A stretch of DNA of 64,000 nt from assembly GCA_025331435.1 (NCBI GenBank), contig JAIWNI010000039.1, forward strand, positions 1 through 64,000, read 5' to 3'. The notes under the pieces are model-generated. The model was not told the origin of the DNA. It saw only the letters and a program-made list of their open reading frames with translations, and did no database searches. Every line of letters begins with the position of its first letter. The first letter of the stretch is position 1. Shown piece after piece: positions 1 through 10,947 of this stretch. This stretch comes from Choanephora cucurbitarum. Taxonomy: Eukaryota > Mucoromycota > Mucoromycetes > Mucorales > Choanephoraceae. The translations under genes and the position numbers were made by a program.

Positions 1-395
1 AATTTTCCTTTTTCTGCCATTGCTGTCAAGTCAATACCCTATTTTTTTTTTCAAGTCAACGCTCTGTCTATTGTTGAAATAGATCTCACTTACAAATTGT
101 TCAAGAGGCTTTTTCTCTTCTTGAGCCTGGTTTGGATTCATGCGAAAACCACCTTGTCCAGGTGTGCCTCCTAGATAGGAATAAGCATAAAGGAACTCAT
201 ACAACCCTTTTCATGCTTACCGTTATAAAATCGTTTAATCACAGGATAATTCACTGCCAAATATCGTGGCTTCATAAGCGCAGTAGTCACAAGCGAGGTC
301 TTGATAGGACCTGCTAATACTGCAGTACGTTTAGGTAATGTAGATAATTGCCTTTTGGATGCAAGGCTGACACAACGCTGAGATAATCGAATCAT
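1..395 (-). CDS. HSP78: Mitochondrial Hsp78/ClpB-type AAA+ disaggregase, N-terminal part
   Basis: The gene runs off the left edge, so only the first three exons are present: 221-395, 94-170 and 1-38, joined by GT-AG introns at 171-220 and 39-93. The first residues (MIRLSQRC...) are rich in Arg, Ser and Lys with few acids, as in a mitochondrial presequence. The spliced exons then read FRMNPNQAQEEKKPLEQF followed by GIDLTAMAEKGKL, which matches the start of mature yeast Hsp78 (RMDPNQ..., LEQFG.(N/D)LT.LA..GKL). Hsp78 is a matrix ATPase that resolubilises aggregated proteins together with mitochondrial Hsp70. Both nucleotide-binding domains lie outside the window. The ATG at 395 is the first that gives a presequence. 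It is divergent from GUF1, another mitochondrial gene. The family call is firm from the anchor motif, although no catalytic motif is visible here. Confidence 0.85.
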
Positions 396-498
396 TCTTT
401 TTTTTTTTTTGGTAAAGAAAATGAAAGAAATAAGAAAAAGAAGCAAGTTTTTTTTTTATGCTTTTCCGAGATAATGGCGTACTTTCAAAAAAAAAAAG

Positions 499-528
499 TT
501 CTAGAAATTCAAATCATCCAGAAGATTC
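499..528. promoter_or_regulatory. Two heat-shock-element-like inverted repeats upstream of HSP78
   Basis: TTCTAGAA (499-506) and GAAGATTC (521-528) are each two inverted nGAAn units with the 2-nt spacing of heat-shock factor sites. They lie about 105-135 bp upstream of the HSP78 start codon, where Hsf1 sites would be expected for a chaperone gene. Neither site has a perfectly spaced third unit, so this is suggestive only. The rest of the 396-945 spacer between the two divergent start codons is AT-rich, with T and A tracts and no gene that I can support. Confidence 0.4.
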
Positions 529-945
529 TGAATAATAAGTCTGTTGCTTGAATTTCTTGCTAGAAAATGCGCCTATAAGTGAATTGGCTAAGGACAAAGG
601 AAAGTGCTATATTCAGCGTCTATGCTTATGTCATTTTGTTTGTGTCCATCTGATAAAGAACATTTGCACAGTGGTTTTTGTTTGCAGACAATGTAAGTCC
701 TTGTATGTCAAACAAGAATGTAAGAACAGATGGAAGAATAAACATATACACTATCTAGTAGCTTAACAACAAACAAAGTAGCTCCTTCCCTATCCTATAA
801 AGGCCTATTATGTTCGAGAAGAAAGAGAAGTTTGCATAAATCAAATCCATAGTTACAATTTGTGACAGTGCTTAATGTTTACTCCGCTGTCAGACTGAGC
901 AAGAAAAACAAAAAAAGATAAACCCCCCCTTCTTTTATTTTAATT

Positions 946-3763
946 ATGTTTCGACAGACCGTTTTGAACACTTTCTGCTCATCACGACCAAGGTCTTCTT
1001 TGTTAGCACGATCACTTCCTTCTCTCACTAAACGATGGTACTCTAAAAGCACTACTGAGGTATAGTTTAGAGCTTGAAATACATACAGGTGTTCATTCTA
1101 TTGAATAGAAATTGAAGGGTGCTGACCCTTCAAAGACAATTGATTTGACTCATTATCCAGCCGAAAACATTCGAAATTTCAGTATCATTGCACATATCGG
1201 TAACATAATCTATTTAAAAAAAAAGACTTAGCGTTTATATATATATTGGAAATGATAGATCATGGAAAAAGTACTTTGGCAGATAGGTAAGCATCTGTTC
1301 AAGAAGAGGATTTTAAGCTTCAGCTGAGAAATGACATGTAGACTATTGGAATTGACCAACACTATTTCAGCCACTGGATCCAACAAACAAGTACTGGATA
1401 AACTTAAAGTTGAAAGAGAACGTGGTATTACAGTGAAGGCACAGGTAAATAGATTTATTTGAATTCATGTTATTTTGATGAAATTCAACATGCATCTTTT
1501 TGCTAGACTGTATCCATGTTTTACAACTACAAAGGCAAAGAATACCTATTGAATCTGATTGATACACCTGTAACGATTACACACATACAGAATGCAACAC
1601 AATCTCATTTGCTGTCATTAGGGCCATGTCGATTTTAGTTATGAAGTATCTCGATCATTGGCAGCATGTCAAGGTACCTTATTGTTGGTAGATGCAGCAC
1701 AAGGTATACAGGCACAGACTGTGGCCAATTTCTATTTGGCGTTTGGTGAAGGATTAGAAATTATACCCGTTCTCAACAAGGTAAGATAAGCTTTTTGTTG
1801 AGCAACAAATAAATCCAAATTAATTTAACTTTTAGTTTATTCTCTTAGATCGATCTTCCTGGTGCAGAACCTGAGAGAGTAAAACAGCAGATTCAAAGCG
1901 CATTCGAATTGGACACCTCTTCTATTCTTCAGATCTCTGCCAAATCAGGCATCCATATCGACCAAGTGTTGCCTAGTGTGATTGAGAAAGTACCTCCACC
2001 TAAGGCAGTGATCGAGAAACCATTTAGAGCTCTTTTGTTTGATTCTTGGTATGATAAATATGTGGGTGTTGTCTGTATGTTGGGCATGAAGGATGGTGTG
2101 CTTCGAAAGGGTGATAAGGTGATATCTGCTTATTCAGGTACCAAATATGAAATTACTGAAATAGGCATCATGCATCCAGAACAAGTACCTACAGGCTATC
2201 TGTAAGTCAATGATCAACCTATACTTTTTCCCTCTTTATCTAACCAAAAAAAAAAAGACATGCTGGTCAAGTAGGTTATATTGTATGTGGCATGAAAAGT
2301 GCATCAGAAGCTCACATTGGTGATACATTTCATCATGTGGGATCCACGGTCGAAGTTTTGCCGGGTTTTCAACCCGCTCAATCCATGGTGTTTGCTGGTA
2401 TCTTTCCTGTGGATACCAACGATTTCCGTAAATTGGATGATAACATCAAGAAATTAACATTAAACGATGCCAGTGTAACAGTTCACAAGGAGACCAGTCA
2501 TGCGTTAGGACAAGGGTGGCGATTGGGTTTTCTTGGTACTTTGCATATGGATGTCTTTCGTCAACGCTTAGAAAACGTAAGCTAATTTATTCAAGAAATT
2601 GGTCTTAGAGACTTATCTGATGATGATAGGAATATGATGCCAATATCATTGTCACACAACCCACTGTGCCTTACAAAAGTAAGTTGAATCACACTTATTT
2701 TCATGACAAGATATATAGCTCACCAAACCCCAAAATAAAAAAAAAGTCACTTACCGAGATGGCAGCTCAAAGTTAGTAAGAAATCCTGCAGATTTTCCAG
2801 ATCATGAAGAACGGTCTTTTAAAGTAGCCAAGTTACAAGAACCTATGGTTTTGGCCACTTTGATCTTTCCAGAGGTAAAGCATGAACGTAACATCACCTA
2901 TCGTATTCTCATATATGTATTTATAGGAATACATGGGAAAATTAATTGAACTCTGTGGGGTAAGTTGGAGAACAGATAGGTAGAGTATGTACTGATATGA
3001 AAAAAGTATAGTCTCGTAGAGGTGAACAGCTTGAATATGTCTATGTGGATGATACGCGTGTCATGATGAAATACAGATTGCCCTTAGCAGAAATAGTGAC
3101 TGACTTCTATGATGAATTGAAGAGTCGTTCTTCAGGTTATGCTTCTTTTGATTATGAAGAAGGCGGGTATGAAGACAGCGATTTGGTCAAGGTAAGAGAG
3201 TGCCGTGTGTTACATGAATTCCTATTAATTTGTAATCATACGATTTCTCAAGATGTCTGTTCTTTTGAACTCAAAACCTGTGGATGCATTATCTGTTATT
3301 CTTCATCGGTCGCAAGTTGAATTGGTCGGTCGAGACTGGGTCAAGCGTCTCAAGGGAGTCATTCAGAGACAGCTCTTTGATGTCTCTATTCAGACTGCAT
3401 TAGGCACAAAGATTATTGCCAGAGAAACGTAAGAAGAGATGAATTAGATGTGGACTCATGCTAAACTTTCTTTCTACAGTATATCTGCCCTCCGTAAGAA
3501 CGTAACGGCTAAATGTGTAAGTTTGTTTATCCTTATTGTATGTCAATTGTACTCACTCCCAAAAAAAAATATAGTATGGTGGTGACGTATCCCGAAAGAT
3601 GAAGTTGCTTCAAAAACAAAAAGAGGGCAAAAAACGAATGAAAATGATTGGTAAGTAATGAAGCAGAATGCATGAAACATCTGTACTTATCACTCTCACA
3701 GGCAATGTCGAGTTACCCCAAAAAGCTTTCTATGACTTTATGGATAAAAGCAAATCTAATTAA
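946..3763 (+). CDS. GUF1: Mitochondrial elongation factor 4 (LepA/Guf1 translational GTPase)
   Basis: This gene has about 13 short exons, the first being 946-1059 with an Arg/Ser-rich presequence ([11 protein letters not shown]...). The spliced product carries the translational GTPase signature in order: [18 protein letters not shown] (P-loop, split by an intron near 1200-1258), [10 protein letters not shown] (switch I), [13 protein letters not shown] (G3), and PVLNKIDLP (G4, across the intron near 1781-1848). LepA-specific regions follow, namely [11 protein letters not shown], the domain [16 protein letters not shown] segment, and a basic C-terminus ending DKSKSN. Several exons join in frame, for example 1622-1780 starting GHVDF. 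Guf1 binds mitochondrial ribosomes and back-translocates or remobilises them under stress. No key residue is missing, so it looks intact. The acceptor of exon 2 is ambiguous (1109 or 1118). A transposon sits 14 bp past the stop. Confidence 0.93.
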
Positions 3764-3779
3764 AAAAATACTAGATGTA

Positions 3780-3822
3780 CAGTGACCTATCAAAAAAATC
3801 AAGAATTTTTTTAATATCCGCA
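3780..3822 (+). repeat. Left terminal inverted repeat of the Tc1-like element
   Basis: This 43-bp repeat runs from CAGTGACCTATC to AATATCCGCA and is identical to the reverse complement of 5063-5105. An outside TA is at 3778-3779. Confidence 0.95.
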
Positions 3823-3880
3823 TAAATATCTTGAGCATGCATGAAATGAATGTACCCCTTTATCTCTTTTATATAATAAA

Positions 3881-4906
3881 ATGTCTGCTAAAAAACACGT
3901 AACTGAAGAAAGAAAAGCCTTTGTCTTCGAACTGTATAAGTTAGGCCTTAAACCCAAGAGAATTGCACACCTAACAAGCGTAAATGTGAAAACGGTGTAT
4001 GGAATTTTAAGCAGAGGAATTTCGCGTGGTACCACAAATCGTGCTAAAGGATCAGGTAGAAAGACTGAGATGACTCCCAGAATGATTCGTGCTCTTGTCA
4101 GGGAAGTAAACTACAATAGAAGAGCAACATTGGCTGAATTGGCTGCTTCCTTGCCCAAGGCCGTCAGTGTATGCACAGTCCGTCGTGCCTTGCACAAAAT
4201 GGGGTATCGCAACCGAGTTGCTCAGAAGAAGCCTTTTCTTTCTATCATACATCGAAAGAGAAGGCTTGATTTTGCCAAAAAGTATAAGAGCTGGACAGTG
4301 GAAGACTGGAAGAGGGTAATTTGGACGGATGAAAGTTCATTTGAAAATGGCAAGAATTCCGCCGTGGTGAAGGTTTGGCGCCTGACAACCGAGAAGTACC
4401 TGGAGGGCTGTCTTGCACCCAGCTTCAAGAGTGGTAGATCCTCCTTGATGGTCTGGGGTGCTATAAGGTCTGGTAAGAAGTCAGACTTGCACTTCCTTGG
4501 CGATGAAGAACGAAGGGGACCTGGATTCGTATCGTCCATCTACGAAGGTCCTCTGACAAGATTTTATGGATTGGAGCAAGGTCTCGTGTTGATGGAAGAT
4601 GGGGCTCCAGTCCATAGATCTAAAATTGCCAAGGAATGGAAGACAGAGAAGGGCCTTGATGTGCTAGACTGGCCTGCACAATCGCCGGATTTGAATCCAA
4701 TCGAAAATTTATGGATGATTATGAAACGGCGTGTGCAGGCCCAGGCAAGCAAGCAAGGCCGCTTCAAAACCATGGATGAACACAAGGCATGCTTGCAAAA
4801 GATCTGGGACGAACTTCAGCCCAAGGACTGGGACCGTCTTGTTGCAAGCATGCCTCAAAGACTTAGACTAGTGAGTAAAAATAAAGGGGGGCCTACCCCC
4901 TATTAA
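3881..4906 (+). CDS. Tc1-family transposase (DD34E)
   Basis: This 341-residue intron-free transposase cuts and joins the element ends. The N-terminus (about residues 8-110) holds two helix-turn-helix units that bind the inverted repeats, joined by the GRK linker motif at residues 59-61. The catalytic RNase H-fold triad is visible as D150 in IWTDES, D240 in LMEDGAPVH and E275 in SPDLNPIENLW. Exactly 34 residues separate the second and third acids, the Tc1 spacing. The length fits the family (about 340). There is no frameshift or premature stop. The basic segment near residues 113-128 (KKPF...RKRR) could be a nuclear localisation signal. It is unlike the pogo/Fot1 group common in Dikarya, which has a CENP-B-like head. 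The start is the first ATG after the left repeat. Confidence 0.95.
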   Translation: MSAKKHVTEERKAFVFELYKLGLKPKRIAHLTSVNVKTVYGILSRGISRGTTNRAKGSGRKTEMTPRMIRALVREVNYNRRATLAELAASLPKAVSVCTVRRALHKMGYRNRVAQKKPFLSIIHRKRRLDFAKKYKSWTVEDWKRVIWTDESSFENGKNSAVVKVWRLTTEKYLEGCLAPSFKSGRSSLMVWGAIRSGKKSDLHFLGDEERRGPGFVSSIYEGPLTRFYGLEQGLVLMEDGAPVHRSKIAKEWKTEKGLDVLDWPAQSPDLNPIENLWMIMKRRVQAQASKQGRFKTMDEHKACLQKIWDELQPKDWDRLVASMPQRLRLVSKNKGGPTPY

Positions 4907-5062
4907 TGTATTTTTATTATAATAAACTCTCTCTTTTTACTGAAAAAAGTAATCATTTATATTTATAACGGTTTTCTGATTGTATTGTGTAAGTTTGGAG
5001 GTCTTAGAGGGTTAAAAAGTGATTGTTAGAGGACAAAGACCAAGACATGATGATTGTGATTT

Positions 5063-5105
5063 TGCGGATATTAAAAAAATTCTTGATTTTTTTGATAGGT
5101 CACTG
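5063..5105 (-). repeat. Right terminal inverted repeat of the Tc1-like element
   Basis: This is the 43-bp mirror of the left repeat, ending GATAGGTCACTG, with the outside TA at 5106-5107. Between the transposase stop and this repeat lies about 155 bp of non-coding element DNA. Confidence 0.95.
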
Positions 5106-5107
5106 TA

Positions 5108-6201
5108 CATAAAAGTAATACAAAACCGCGCTATTGTCATCCTTGAAAAGGGAGATATTTTGTGCAACATTAAAGAACAATCATTTCAAAAAGAAAACGC
5201 CGCATTTCTCCCCCTCCCTTTTTTTTGCTTACTCTTTTTAGAGGGCAACAGACAGGGTTTTATCGGAGAACAGCTTAGCAATAAACCATACCTAAGCTCT
5301 CGATGATAAAGTCAAAGAATATATAGGTTGATATGTTTCAAACAACTTTTTTTTTTGGGTTGTAGTAGATATTCTAAATTTAGAGCAAGTCTGTGTGAGT
5401 AAGCGATGCACACAATCTATGTGAGAGATGAACGTCTAATTAAAAGAGTGATAGACATTGATCAACAGAAGCTCTGAAATAAATGCAGCGTGTATAAAGG
5501 AGAGTGAGAGATGATCAATTAGCCACTACTAGCTTTATCATGACTAAGCTATTTGTTATAGGATTTCTGTTGTCAGTAAAACAATGGCAATAGGATTAGC
5601 CTAGAAAGAAAGAAAAGTTTCTTTGGAGGGGGGGAAATACCTGACCTCCGGTTTCTGTACTACTTTTATCTTTCTTTATCTTCATATTTTTGCATAAAGA
5701 AATGTTTTCAGAGAAAATAAAGAAAAGGGAGGGAAAATGAAGGCTTAATTTCTTTCTTTTCAAGGCCAATTGTTTCAATTTAACTGTAACTAACCCCCTT
5801 AAAATGATCCACCACTTTAAACGTGTTGTATAATGAAAAGGCTTTATTAAATCACCGCCCATCATAAGCATTTCGTTAGGAAATACATCGATCTCGATAG
5901 CTAGAGACCATTTGATGTCATGATGAGGCTGTCTCTAGATGTGTTTGTGTACGTGAAACAAGCAGCATATTGTGTAATGAATGCTGTATAGAAAGACTGA
6001 CAAATATCTTCATTAATATGACACGTGTTACAAAAAGGGACTCAAAAAATATAATTTCCAACTCAAATGAGCAGTGTTTTATTATAAATTAGATATATGG
6101 CATAGAGATAGATATAATGGGGTAAATTAAGTAGGTTGTATAATTATATAAAGAAAGGTAGGGGAATCTAGTAAATAAGCACGAGGAAAAGACCCTGTGG
6201 A
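5108..6201. other. Spacer without a supported gene
   Basis: This is AT-rich DNA with T and A homopolymers and a short G7 run near 5628. It should contain the 3' end of the minus-strand gene that follows. I see no exon pattern or RNA gene. Confidence 0.5.
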
Positions 6202-7005
6202 TCATAATCCTTTAGGAGTCAATGTGAGTTTCAGAGTCCTTTCTGTTCTAGTCGAGATCAAGTCCTCTAACTCCAACATCCTTCGTTGTCTCTCCTCATC
6301 TTTTGCTGTATCTTTTGCTACATTGTAAGTCTTGACTTTACGAGAAGGAGTTGACCGACTAGGCTTAAGTGGGGGTAATGGAGGTGTTACGTTGGCTGTT
6401 GCTGCTGCTGCTGCTGAGGCAGTGTTGGCTGCATTTGATTTACTACGATTGCGGCGTTCTTTGAGCTTACTGCGGATAGACTTATTTGATCCTGAATCAG
6501 AACTCTTGGAAGGTTGTAGTTTGACAATGGTAGATGAGCAAGAGTGTCGACGGTTGTGTTTGGCAGGAGGTGCTTTGTATTCACAAGGTTCACTGGCTAT
6601 TGTGATACGGCTGTCTTCAGTTATTTCATCACAATCAAATGGAGGTGGAGATTGAGGAGTAGAGAGATAGCTAGGAGGAATACTTAGGTCTCTGGTAGGT
6701 CGTCTACGCTGATGATAAGGTGAAGGAGAAACAGAATTAGGTTGGTGAGGGACTGGTGGAGGAGGACTGGTGGGTTGGTATAGTTCTTCATAGTTAATGT
6801 ATGGGAAGCCGTTTATGGTGGGTGAGATGACTGAATAGAGATTAGATGAATGTTGTAAGATAGGTGAAGAGATCTGTAGTTGTCCTTTTCGACCACATGG
6901 AGATTTGGGTGACATGGGCGATCTAGGTGGAGTGATATCAAATGGCTGTCGAAACAGGCTCTTCTTTAACTTGAGACCTTTTTTCTGTTCCATATGTTCA
7001 AGCAT
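6202..7005 (-). CDS. Hypothetical Pro/Ser-rich disordered protein
   Basis: This is a single-exon reading frame of 267 residues starting at the ATG at 7005. It has no enzyme or membrane signature. The first third is rich in Pro-directed serines (TPPRSPMSPKSP), the sort of sites used by CDK/MAP kinases. The middle holds an RRHSCS segment that resembles a basophilic-kinase or 14-3-3 site. A lysine/arginine-rich stretch (KLKERRNRSKSN) is followed by an Ala run and PPLPPLKPSRS, an SH3-ligand-like sequence. The C-terminus (RRMLELEDLISTRTERTLKL) is predicted to be helical and is the only part that looks ordered. It may be a regulatory or scaffold protein, but I do not recognise the family. The intact 267 codons and codon use similar to its neighbours support a real gene. 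Confidence 0.7.
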   Translation of the reverse strand: MLEHMEQKKGLKLKKSLFRQPFDITPPRSPMSPKSPCGRKGQLQISSPILQHSSNLYSVISPTINGFPYINYEELYQPTSPPPPVPHQPNSVSPSPYHQRRRPTRDLSIPPSYLSTPQSPPPFDCDEITEDSRITIASEPCEYKAPPAKHNRRHSCSSTIVKLQPSKSSDSGSNKSIRSKLKERRNRSKSNAANTASAAAAATANVTPPLPPLKPSRSTPSRKVKTYNVAKDTAKDEERQRRMLELEDLISTRTERTLKLTLTPKGL

Positions 7006-9814
7006 GATTTAAGAAAGGAATGACTTGTGAATTGAGAAAATGAAGAGAAATTGTGAATTGAAAAAAAAAAGAGTGGAAAAAAGAAAGGCACGGCTAATGT
7101 AAAATATATCCTGTTTTATGGTAACACAAGCATCATACAAAATGTGTATGTTGATCAGAAGTCAGAACAAAGGTGACACAAGTAATTTCGTAAATTTGGG
7201 CTGTCTAATAAAATTCGCTGCTCACGTTTTTATGGATTAAAGTGAGTAACTAGGGAGAACGCATAGAGGAGAGTGGGTCCGATCTCTTTTTGATTGACTG
7301 GAGCAACAAGACATACAATGCAATTGATAGACGACTGTTATGTTATGCTGACGTTATAGCCATAAGAAGACATAGCGTAAGTGTTACCTTACTAGGTTTC
7401 GTATTCTCCCTTTTTATTGGCTAGTCTGGTGTTGTAACCTTTTGTTTGTTGTCATTGTTATGATGGCATCATTTAATGACAACAAGAAGCGGTTGGTACG
7501 ATCGCGATTTCCGCGTTTACGGTCAACATGATTATGTTACGTTTGAATATTTGTCAACTGAGTTACTAAAGAACAAAAATAAAAAAGGTTTGAAGGCAGA
7601 TTACTTCAAATGTCATCATCAATTATGTTAGTAATCACTTTTTTTTTTATTTTCAAACTCTCGTACTGAAAGTCAGCGTTATTCTCTATTCAAGAATAGA
7701 TACTAAGAAAGGTAAAGTAGTCAAGTTGGTTGCTAGGCAACTAAAGCCCGAGACAGACATCAAAAGATTAGTTTATGGGTCATTATCAATATATTCATTC
7801 TTTTGACTGTTCATTAAAGAAAAAGAATGAATTTCCATGATGTTGCTAAATAAAGCGCTAAATTGTCTGTGCTGAATACTTTTTGCTTTGGTTTCTTATT
7901 TGGCAACTAAACATTTTGCTTTTTTCTCTTTATAACATGTTGGTTTTGTTATTCCTTATGTAATCTATTTCTTTAAGGAGTACACATATCAAGATGATGA
8001 TACACCTAAAGATACAATCAACAAATCTAAAGAATTAGAAAAGAAAAGCCTTAGTAATCTTATATGGTTCTATTCTGAAAAGAATGATTATATCTGCCAA
8101 GAAGGGAGATACACATTCAGTTGCTCTTGAATCAGGTTCTGTGTACAACCTTACTCTTTTCTTTTTTTGGCTCAGACGAAAGAAAAAGGTTGCCCTTTTT
8201 TTTTCAGGTTCACTGTGTATGTGTCACTCTTGAAAATATTGGAAAAACGATTACACGGTGGAGAATGATGTAAATAGAATAGGAGAATCTGATAGTAACG
8301 ATGAAAAATGCCTTCTGCTCTTTTAGGTGTGTACAAATATAAAACTGTTGTCTAACTTCTCTCTAAATCGAGACTAATCTATTTATCTAAATGAGGTCAG
8401 GTAGATCACGAATAAGAAAATGCAAGTAGTCTGTAGCGCATGCTTATTTCTTTATGTCTCAACAATTTCCACAAGGAGGCTTGATTGCTGTTCATTATTG
8501 ACAGTATCATAGTTTTGTGAAACATTCAATCAAGTTATTACACAGATATTCATCCCCTTTCTTCTTTTCTGTCTAACAGATGTGTATACAAGCGAAATGA
8601 TGAGAAGATGCTCTGGATCATAACCCGAAACACACTACGAAATTATCAAGCAATACAGCGAACGTTGAGCAACAGCCGTCATGACATTTAGGATACTCCT
8701 TCTCATACAAAGCGAGTCTTTCAATTGATAACTATAGTCTTTCAAAAAAAAAAAGGGAGGAAGTAAACAACTTTGCGTCATTTTGCTTTCCACTAAAGGT
8801 CCTGCGAGAAATCTTCAGGGCTAAGATAGATAATGCTTATTTTAAAGAGAGCAGACTATTACCATAGGGTGAACGAATACAAACATAAAGGAGACTGAAC
8901 AACACGAGGAAGACAATGTTTATGGAGAAACTAAAAAAAAAAATTGAAGATCTAGCAGCAGTTATCAAATAGACGAGTTTATGGATCTTTATAGTCTAGT
9001 GTACTTATGGCAAGCACTGAGAACACACTCCAATAAATCATAATTTTTCTAGCAAAATAAGAGAAGCTCCCCAAAAGAACACCGTGAGTTCATACTTTAA
9101 GGTGAAGTTTAGGTATCACAGTTCTTATGGGTTGAATGGCATTGCGCTCTTTTGACAAGGTACAGTGCTCGTTTAGTTTAGGAGTGTTTGATTTAAGAGT
9201 TATACAAGAGTACGATTATTCAAGAACAACACTACTCTTAAACATAGCGACTATTGTAGGTCCAAATCACTAGGAACGCATAATGTGCAGGTCTGTTCTT
9301 GAACCTGTCATAAGGAAAAGGGTTCCTCCTATATCATTGTGTTGGCTATCCAACGAGTACTTTAAGCTCCCTTCTTCCTGTATGAGAGGAGCTTAACCTC
9401 TTTATGATACTGTTGTTTGATAAAGAAAGGGCTTTAAGTGGTCTAATTGAAGGTGATTAGGGATACTTGTTGTTGATGTGCCAAATAAAAAAAAAAGAAA
9501 TCTTTTTTTTTGCTTATTCATGACAGGGATTCTAGTTGCCTTCCTCTCTCTGACATGATCTATAAATCAATACAAGTATCATGATATCCTTTAGAAAACA
9601 GGAGCCACACATCTCCATAAAAGGAAGGTTCATGCAAGCTTAATTCTCAGTAGCCAACCAATTGAATAGTTTTCCCAAATCTCTAGGGAAACCATCATGT
9701 CTAAGATTGTCACTTTGATTTAAAGTTAGGTATACAATGACACCATGGTAACAAATTTATCTAATGAAAGCAACGCATTTCAAACTTTAAATTTTTTTAT
9801 TTTATTTTATCACG
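7006..9814. other. 2.8 kb gene-poor spacer between divergent genes
   Basis: This spacer separates the start codons of the minus-strand Ser/Pro protein and the plus-strand HbrB gene. It is AT-rich with poly-A/T runs. The longest open stretch I noted (about 7940-8136, plus) has no ATG and no recognisable family. I see no tRNA-like or repeat structure. Upstream control DNA or a non-coding transcript are both possible. Confidence 0.5.
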
Positions 9815-10947
9815 ATGGATTCTCCTGACAACCAGCCTTTAGATCACTTTCCAGCCGTCTCTTGTTCTTCTAATTCGTCTTCATGCCTGTCCAACAGTCC
9901 AGCCGAGAGTTATGAAAATCCCTCACGATCGCTTTCTTCCACCACCTCCACCATCCGTCCAGCCAGTGGTCATCCCAAACCGTCTCATTCTGCAATCACC
10001 AGCCAACGTTCACCCCCACCCCCACCCTTATCCCTTCAACAGAGAAAAGTCTCATCTCCTTTGACATCTCCCTCCATCCATAAATCACTCAGTGCACTTG
10101 ATGCCAAGGCCATCACAAGAGACATCATCTACTTTCGAGATGACATGTCGCCTGCTTCACCCAGTCACACGATCCAACCCATGTCCAGCACCAGCTTTCA
10201 GTTTGTCAATACACCTCATTATCATCGCCAGAACAGTGTCAGCAGTCTGATCAGCCTACCGCCTGCTGTGAAAGCGGATGACTGGCAGGCATTGTGTGTC
10301 CGTGTCTTGCCCTTGTTCAATGGAGAGGGTGTACAAGGTACCATTGAAGACCTGAACGAGCTCCTTCGACGATGCATTACCGACCCAATTCACCCACAAC
10401 TCTACCATGACATGGAGTCCCTCTTGAGAGATGGCATGTTTACCTTGAATGCCAAAATGTTTGGTGTGACAGATGAGAAACTGCTGGATCGATTGGTTGA
10501 GCAATGGTCGTTTTTCTTTACCTATGCTCTACCTTACTTTGAAGCCGTCTTTTTACCACTCAGGACAGATGTGAAATATCGATCCCAGGATGAGGCAGAG
10601 ATGTGGGATGTGCGTATCATGGCCCTTCGAAGTTTTCGAGATAACGTGATTTTACTTCAGACAAAACGGTTGGAAGGTATATGAGTATCCTTGTCATCCA
10701 CTTAATTAGCACTAACTCTATCAAAGACGTGTTCAATAAGCTCTTTACTGACTTTGGTAGTTCTCAAAACCCAGCAGCTACAGCGGCCAAGATGCTTCAG
10801 ATGACATCCTTGCTTGCTTCTTCACCAGATCATAATGAAGAAATTGAACGTGTCTTGTCTAACCTAAAGGCCAATTGGAAGATCATGATGACAAAAGGGG
10901 ATCGAAGGGGATTTGCAGGCATAAAGAAGAAAGCATATGCTCATTAA
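9815..10947 (+). CDS. TORC2 subunit, HbrB/Bit61/PRR5 family
   Basis: Two exons, 9815-10676 and 10727-10947, are joined by a 50-bp GT-AG intron and give 360 residues in frame. The first 150 residues are a Ser/Pro-rich disordered head. The HbrB domain covers about residues 155-345 and shows the family core: ITDPIHPQLYHDMESLL, TLNAKMFGVTDEKLLDRLVE, WSFFFTYALPYFEAVFLPLR and WDVRIMALRSFRDNVIL. Members (yeast Bit61/Bit2, Aspergillus HbrB, human Protor) are peripheral subunits of TOR complex 2. That complex controls AGC kinases, actin polarity and sphingolipid synthesis at the plasma membrane. The many Ser/Pro sites in the head are possible phosphorylation targets. The gene looks complete, and no TATA element is obvious just upstream. 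Confidence 0.92.

Larger units (their letters stand above)
3780..5105 (+). mobile_element. Intact Tc1/mariner-superfamily DNA transposon (DD34E), 1,326 bp
   Basis: The element starts with CAGTGACC and ends with the inverse, GGTCACTG. Its 43-bp terminal inverted repeats (3780-3822 and 5063-5105) are identical by my base-by-base comparison. It is flanked on both sides by TA (3778-3779 and 5106-5107), the target-site duplication of this superfamily. It contains one uninterrupted, intron-free transposase gene of 341 codons. The size, the CAGT start and the TA target are classic Tc1 traits. Perfect termini and an intact gene point to a young, possibly still mobile copy. It was inserted in what should be the GUF1 3' untranslated region. 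The 3 bp outside the TAs are also inverted copies (ATG / CAT), which may be chance. Confidence 0.95.

Noticed and set aside
5019..5306. 95-codon frame across the transposon right end
   Set aside because: It spans the inverted repeat and flank and has no family match.
7940..8136. Open plus-strand stretch (about 65 codons) ending FSCS
   Set aside because: No ATG, no clear splice acceptor and no recognised homology; may be an isolated open stretch in AT-rich DNA.
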